From Alphaproteobacteria bacterium CG1_02_46_17 (GTDB lineage Bacteria; Pseudomonadota; Alphaproteobacteria; Micavibrionales; Micavibrionaceae): a stretch of DNA of 36,023 nt. Positions within the stretch are counted from its first letter, which is position 1. Each line of letters begins with the position of its first letter. Shown piece by piece: positions 32,381-36,023 of the stretch. The position numbers and the translations under genes are program-made. The notes under the pieces were generated by a model. It was not told the origin of the DNA, did no database searches, and was given only the letters and a program-made list of their open reading frames with translations. The stretch covers positions 1 through 36,023 of the forward strand of contig MNUG01000030.1 of the NCBI GenBank assembly GCA_001871905.1, written 5' to 3'.

Positions 32381-34030
32381 ATGGGAGCCACGACTTCAGA
32401 AGTAATATTGAGTGAAGCCGAAGTAAAAAAGGAGGAGAGAAAGGTTATCTTTGCCTCGTCCTTGGGAACTGTGTTCGAATGGTATGACTTTTATCTCTAT
32501 GCCACATTGGCTCCATTTTTTGCGGCCTTATTTTTCCCCCCTGGTAATGAGACAGCCGCGCTGCTCTCGGCATTTGCGACCTACGCCGCAGGATTTCTGG
32601 TACGCCCGTTCGGCGCATTGGTCTTCGGGCGGTTGGGCGATATGTTGGGGCGAAAATATACGTTCCTTGTCACCATTCTTGTGATGGGTCTCTCGACTGC
32701 TGCCGTTGGGGTTCTCCCGACTTTTGAAACGATTGGGTGGCTGGCTCCGGTTATCCTTGTGACGTTACGACTGCTTCAAGGTCTGGCCTTGGGTGGAGAA
32801 TATGGTGGTGCTGCAACTTATGTGGCAGAACACGCACCAGAAGGAAAACGCGGACGGGCAACAAGCTGGATTCAAACCACAGCCACGCTGGGGTTCTTTA
32901 TGTCCATGCTGGTTATCGGGGGATGTCGCGGATTCATGGATGATGCAACATTCAAAGATTGGGGATGGCGCCTGCCGTTTCTGGTTTCGGTTTTCCTGCT
33001 GTTATTCTCTCTTTATATCCGCATGAAACTGAACGAGAGTCCTGTTTTCAAACGGATCAAATCCGAAGGGAAAGCATCCAAGTCACCTCTGTATGACAGT
33101 TTTTGTCGCTACCCGAACAATAAATTTGTGTTACTGGCATTGTTGGGTGCAACGGCTGGGCAGGGAGTTATCTGGTACACAGGGCAATTCTACGCTCTGT
33201 TCTTCCTGACGATCAATCTGAAAGTGGACTTTATTACGGCCTATATTCTGGTCGGGACATCCTTGCTGATTGCAACACCGTTCTTCATTGTCTTCGGAAC
33301 CTTGTCTGACAAGATCGGGCGCCTGCGGATCATTCTGCTCGGATGTTTGCTCGGGGCGTTAACCTATATCCCGATGTTCCAGATGCTGACCCACTACGTC
33401 AATCCGGCACTGGAAGCCTATCAGAACAATGTGAAGATCACTGTCGCTGCAAACGATTGTGGATTTCATGTCTTCGTTCTGCCGACCACAAAATTCACCA
33501 AATGTGATAAGGTCAAGGACGCCCTGACCAAATCCGGCTTGAATTTTGACACCATTCCTGGAGTAGAGGGAAAGGCAGTGGTAACCACAATCGGTGACCA
33601 TGTTCTGGAAGAAGTTGATGAAACCGGAACCTTCTTGATGGAGCCATACAGGGCTGCATTGGATGAGACAGGCTATGTCGGTGCGGCAAATAAAGACCAG
33701 ATCAACTATCCGGTGACCATTTTGATCCTGACCGTCATGGTGCTCTATGTCACGATGGTATATGGGCCAATCGCGGCCTATCTGGTGGAAATGTTCCCTG
33801 CCAACATCCGCTACACCTCAATGTCCTTGCCGTATCACATCGGGAATGGCTGGTTTGGTGGAATGTTGCCGCTGGTGGCGACCGCCATGGTCGCGACGGC
33901 TGGTAATATCTACGCCGGATTATGGTACCCGATCGGGGTGGCCTTGATGACTGTGGTGATTGGTGGCTTGTTCCTCAAGGAAACGGTTCATACCAATATG
34001 TTCCATCGGGACAGCCACGACCACGATTAG
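32381..34030 (+). CDS. MHS-type major facilitator transporter with periplasmic insert
   Basis: A 549-residue inner-membrane secondary transporter of the metabolite:H+ symporter branch, which includes transporters for proline/betaine, ketoglutarate and dicarboxylates. The N-terminal FASSLGTVFEWYDFYLY and LVRPFGALVFGRLGDMLGRK (83-92) are hallmarks, as is LRLLQGLALGGEYGGAATYVAEHAP. The second loop motif GTLSDKIGRLR (306-316) repeats it. Between helices 9 and 10 is a hydrophilic insert (about 338-443) facing the periplasm, with C360 and C375. I have seen similar inserts in other MHS proteins of about 550 residues, so it may be a subfamily trait. The substrate cannot be told. A His/Asp-rich tail (HRDSHDHD) ends the protein. 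Monocistronic with its own terminator. Confidence 0.9.
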   Translation: MGATTSEVILSEAEVKKEERKVIFASSLGTVFEWYDFYLYATLAPFFAALFFPPGNETAALLSAFATYAAGFLVRPFGALVFGRLGDMLGRKYTFLVTILVMGLSTAAVGVLPTFETIGWLAPVILVTLRLLQGLALGGEYGGAATYVAEHAPEGKRGRATSWIQTTATLGFFMSMLVIGGCRGFMDDATFKDWGWRLPFLVSVFLLLFSLYIRMKLNESPVFKRIKSEGKASKSPLYDSFCRYPNNKFVLLALLGATAGQGVIWYTGQFYALFFLTINLKVDFITAYILVGTSLLIATPFFIVFGTLSDKIGRLRIILLGCLLGALTYIPMFQMLTHYVNPALEAYQNNVKITVAANDCGFHVFVLPTTKFTKCDKVKDALTKSGLNFDTIPGVEGKAVVTTIGDHVLEEVDETGTFLMEPYRAALDETGYVGAANKDQINYPVTILILTVMVLYVTMVYGPIAAYLVEMFPANIRYTSMSLPYHIGNGWFGGMLPLVATAMVATAGNIYAGLWYPIGVALMTVVIGGLFLKETVHTNMFHRDSHDHD

Positions 34031-34056
34031 AAATTAAGAAGAGCAAATTAAACAAT

Positions 34057-34097
34057 CGGAGCCGGATTCATTATGATCTGGCTCCGAATTCTTTTGA
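34057..34097 (+). terminator. Rho-independent terminator after the transporter gene
   Basis: CGGAGCCGGAT (34057-34067) pairs with ATCTGGCTCCG (34076-34086) with one G-U pair and an 8-base loop. AATTCTTTTGATTTT follows. Confidence 0.85.
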
Positions 34098-34142
34098 TTT
34101 TCTGCGATTTTTAAGGAAATTCACAAAAAACAAAAAAACCTC

Positions 34143-34172
34143 TTGAAAAGGGGGGCAAAATAAATGTATAAG
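34143..34172 (+). promoter_or_regulatory. Promoter of tRNA-Glu
   Basis: TTGAAA (34143-34148) and TATAAG (34167-34172) are separated by 18 bases. Start of transcription near 34179 gives a 14-base leader before the tRNA. Confidence 0.6.
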
Positions 34173-34192
34173 ATCGCCTGTTCATCAAGGCT

Positions 34193-34268
34193 GTCCCCTT
34201 CGTCTAGAGGCCTAGGACACCGGATTTTCATTCCGGCAACACGGGTTCGACTCCCGTAGGGGACGCCA
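34193..34268 (+). tRNA. tRNA-Glu (anticodon TTC)
   Basis: The acceptor arm GTCCCCT pairs with AGGGGAC. The anticodon stem CCGGA/TCCGG holds a seven-base loop TTTTCAT with anticodon TTC. The T arm CGGGTTCGACTCCCG is standard, and CCA is encoded at 34266-34268. It closely matches bacterial tRNA-Glu. DNA of a different character begins directly after it, so it is the likely attachment site of an integrative element. Confidence 0.97.
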
Positions 34269-34443
34269 CTTGACTGTTTTATACAGTCCAATAAAATCCA
34301 AAAAATCCCAAGAAATAATTGAAATATATAGGGTTCCAGACATATAATCGTCTGTTACCGTCCAGTATCTATTAACCCAGTCCGAGCATTCTGGGGGCAT
34401 ATATGGGGTATCAAAGAAATTTGAAAATGGGAGAGACCACCAA
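34269..34443. other. AT-rich leader of a putative tRNA-anchored island
   Basis: Between the tRNA 3' end and the integrase-like remnant lie 175 AT-rich bases without a supported gene. Short G-rich direct repeats (TGGGGGCAT and TGGGGTAT) occur near 34390-34411. This place, between att site and int, commonly holds integrase-binding arm sites in such elements. Confidence 0.35.
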
Positions 34444-34556
34444 ATGTCTTTAACAGATACAGTTTGCAAGTTTTCCAACTCGCCGATGCGAATGGTCTTA
34501 CTGACAAACTCTTGTCGTTCGTCAGAACATATGAAGACGATATGGGGGATGTTTAA
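34444..34556 (+). pseudogene. Decayed N-terminus of a P4-type tyrosine integrase
   Basis: The ATG at 34444 opens MSLTDTVCK, the typical first residues of P4-family tyrosine integrases (M-x-L-T-D-T). Two frames over, 34473-34499 reads FQLADANGL, matching the next conserved block of that family (K-L-A-D-x-x-G-L-Y-L). In the same frame 34506-34538 reads KLLSFVRTYED, like the later K-L-L-S-F/L-G-x-Y-P block, and a stop follows at 34554. The order is right, but a frameshift and a short deletion separate the pieces, and the catalytic domain is gone. The distance of 175 bases from a tRNA 3' end also fits an int gene. The blocks are short, so confidence is moderate. Confidence 0.5.
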
Positions 34557-34558
34557 TT

Positions 34559-35959
34559 ATGACTGAAATTACTTTCCAAAATTTTGATAAGTTTGAACGT
34601 AGCGGTTTTGCCGATAGGTTGACCACAGTTATTAAGAAATTCTTCCCCTTCTATGATGAAGCGTTTGTTTTAAGCTTGAACGCCAAGTATGGAAGTGGAA
34701 AAACAACGTTTCTGAAAATGTGGAAAGATAAACTTGAGATTGATGGAAATCAGGTCATCTATATCAACGCGTGGGAAACAGATTTTGATGATGAACCTAT
34801 CCTCCCGATTGTGAGTGCAATTCTTTCTGATGTTTCAAAAACTACACTTGGTGATGAGGTTAAGGGAGCATTAAAAACAGCAATTGGGGCAACTGCACTT
34901 GCGGCTAACTCTCTATTTGATAAGATTACTGGCATTGATGTTAAGGATATAGCTGAGGCTGTTGAGAAAGATCAAAAATCAAAGAGTGTTGAGGCCGTTG
35001 GTGAGGATTTATATGCTGAGTATAGTTATAAAAAGAAGGCTTTTGAAGAACTGAGAGAAAAATTATCTGATTTTGCAAATGCTCTTGAGAACAAGCCGTT
35101 AGTAATTATTGTTGATGAACTTGATAGGGTTCGCCCCGATTATGCGGTCAGGTTTCTTGAGGCTATAAAACACTTGTTTTCTGTTAAAGGGTTGGTTTTT
35201 GTACTTGCTGTTGATCGTAAGCAGTTGGAAATATCAATCCGTCAACTTTATGGTGATATTGATTTTGAGAATTACTACAGACGCTTCATAACTCGAGAAG
35301 CAAACCTTCCAGATGTTCATAAAGTACAAGTTCTTCCTTTCTTACAGGAACTGTCCAAAAACTTTTTTGATGAAAAAAGAGCGGATGGACTTAGTTTTCC
35401 TTTTGAAAAACAACGACAGCCAATGTTATTGGAATTTATCGCTGACCTTTGTAAGACGTATAGGCTTTTGCCTAGGGAAATTGAGAGTTTTTTCCGTATA
35501 TTTTCGCAGTTTATGCTTGTTTATACCCCAGAAAAAGTTGGTAAGCAGGCTGTATCGGAATGGGTTTGTGCTGCCGCCACATTGATTGCAATATATATTA
35601 AAGATCAAGATTTATATCATTTAATCGGGAAGCAAAAAGCTACCACAGAACAAATTATGTCACATATAAATTCTTTGGATTATTTTGAAAGTGGGGAAAC
35701 TGGTTTAAGTAGGAGGGAGAATGCTGTGAGGATTTTTGGTGCCTGTATTTCAATTGATGACAAATGGAACAAGACATTATCAAAAACATTTTTAGAGCAG
35801 ATTGATGGAAAAGCTAAATCCGCCGCAAATTGGGAGGAAGATACCAACTCTATGATTCATGCATTAGCAGATCCATTCGGGCGTAGATATGGTACGACAC
35901 AATCTTGTTTCTTTTTTTGCTATAACAGATTGGAAGAGTGGTTGGAATTTATAGGTTAA
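34559..35959 (+). CDS. KAP-family P-loop NTPase
   Basis: A 466-residue STAND/KAP-type ATPase. Walker A is AKYGSGKTT (42-50, Ala replacing the first Gly) and Walker B is LVIIVDELDR (181-190). The KAP-typical VIYINAWETDFDDEPILPI follows Walker A, and FVLAVDRKQLEISIRQLYG lies in the sensor region. An Ala-rich helix (about 103-120) between the Walker motifs corresponds to the position where many KAP proteins carry membrane segments; here it is only weakly hydrophobic. KAP proteins occur in defence loci, for example QatA of the Qat system, and in mobile elements. No other Qat gene is visible before the window ends. Its DNA is visibly AT-richer than that left of the tRNA. GGGGG (34545-34549) may be its ribosome site. 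Confidence 0.85.
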   Translation: MTEITFQNFDKFERSGFADRLTTVIKKFFPFYDEAFVLSLNAKYGSGKTTFLKMWKDKLEIDGNQVIYINAWETDFDDEPILPIVSAILSDVSKTTLGDEVKGALKTAIGATALAANSLFDKITGIDVKDIAEAVEKDQKSKSVEAVGEDLYAEYSYKKKAFEELREKLSDFANALENKPLVIIVDELDRVRPDYAVRFLEAIKHLFSVKGLVFVLAVDRKQLEISIRQLYGDIDFENYYRRFITREANLPDVHKVQVLPFLQELSKNFFDEKRADGLSFPFEKQRQPMLLEFIADLCKTYRLLPREIESFFRIFSQFMLVYTPEKVGKQAVSEWVCAAATLIAIYIKDQDLYHLIGKQKATTEQIMSHINSLDYFESGETGLSRRENAVRIFGACISIDDKWNKTLSKTFLEQIDGKAKSAANWEEDTNSMIHALADPFGRRYGTTQSCFFFCYNRLEEWLEFIG

Positions 35960-35997
35960 GATAACTAATAAAATCAAATTGGTGGTATATTGATTAA

Positions 35998-36023
35998 ATG
36001 TCATTATTATTATTATATATATA
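35998..36023 (+). CDS. Possible start of a further gene (partial)
   Basis: ATG at 35998 opens M-S-L-L-L-L-Y-I and runs off the window end. It lies 38 bases after the KAP stop on the same strand, with GGTGG upstream. The bases are a low-complexity ATT/AT run, so this may be chance. If real, it would start a hydrophobic protein co-transcribed with the KAP gene. Confidence 0.2.

Noticed and set aside
34212-34478. 88-residue minus-strand ORF across the tRNA
   Set aside because: Its C-terminus (RPLRESNPCCRNENPVS) is the reverse translation of tRNA-Glu, a well-known false ORF. The rest has no ribosome site or family resemblance.
35960-36023. ATT/AT run at the window end as a promoter or CRISPR-like repeat
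   Set aside because: Simple low-complexity sequence without spacers or defined units. Only the possible start codon at 35998 is worth a note.

Overview
The window is about 36 kb of a moderately AT-rich alphaproteobacterial chromosome. The lineage call rests on a FYDLN-acid (TIGR02300) zinc-ribbon protein, a class I PHA synthase, the gene order hom-glpX-recJ, and a flagellar system with FliD and FliS. The genus cannot be named from the sequence alone. Motility, beta-oxidation plus polyhydroxyalkanoate storage, and aerobic/anaerobic flexibility (oxygen-independent HemN) suggest a free-living heterotroph.

Layout: (1) 1-2.7 kb holds the end of an unknown gene with its terminator, a fructokinase-type ROK kinase, and hemN on the minus strand. 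(2) 2.7-8.2 kb is a minus-strand operon flgD-flgE-(101-aa protein)-(FlgN-like)-flgK-flgL. (3) 8.3-14.4 kb holds a TPR-methyltransferase divergent from flagellin, followed by fliD, fliS and an ECF-type sigma factor. Two excellent sigma-54 (-24/-12) promoters precede fliD and the ECF gene, and each overlaps a palindrome. (4) 14.4-18.5 kb (minus strand) holds a stand-alone receiver, a tripartite hybrid histidine kinase, prmA and the TIGR02300 gene. (5) 18.7-23.1 kb is a beta-oxidation operon, thiolase ... FadN-type dehydrogenase/hydratase. A MntA-HepT (nucleotidyltransferase/HEPN) toxin-antitoxin pair and a small two-helix membrane protein sit inside it, with most junctions overlapping by 4-8 bases.

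(6) 23.2-27.5 kb holds an SseB-like protein, a RimK-like ATP-grasp ligase overlapping a gamma-carbonic anhydrase, and phaC convergent to them. (7) 27.5-32.2 kb holds a small lipoprotein, hom, glpX and recJ. (8) 32.4-34.0 kb is an MHS-type major facilitator with a ~105-residue periplasmic insert. (9) 34.2 kb to the end holds tRNA-Glu(TTC) with its own promoter, then AT-richer DNA with what looks like the shattered N-terminus of a P4-type tyrosine integrase, a KAP-family P-loop NTPase and possibly the first codons of another gene. This last part reads as the edge of a tRNA-anchored genomic island.

The points most worth following are the decayed integrase plus KAP NTPase behind tRNA-Glu, the toxin-antitoxin module stitched into a fatty-acid operon, the sigma-54 promoter framed by a perfect inverted repeat between flagellin and fliD, the sigma-54-driven ECF factor, and the TPR-methyltransferase next to flagellin as a candidate flagellin-modifying enzyme.
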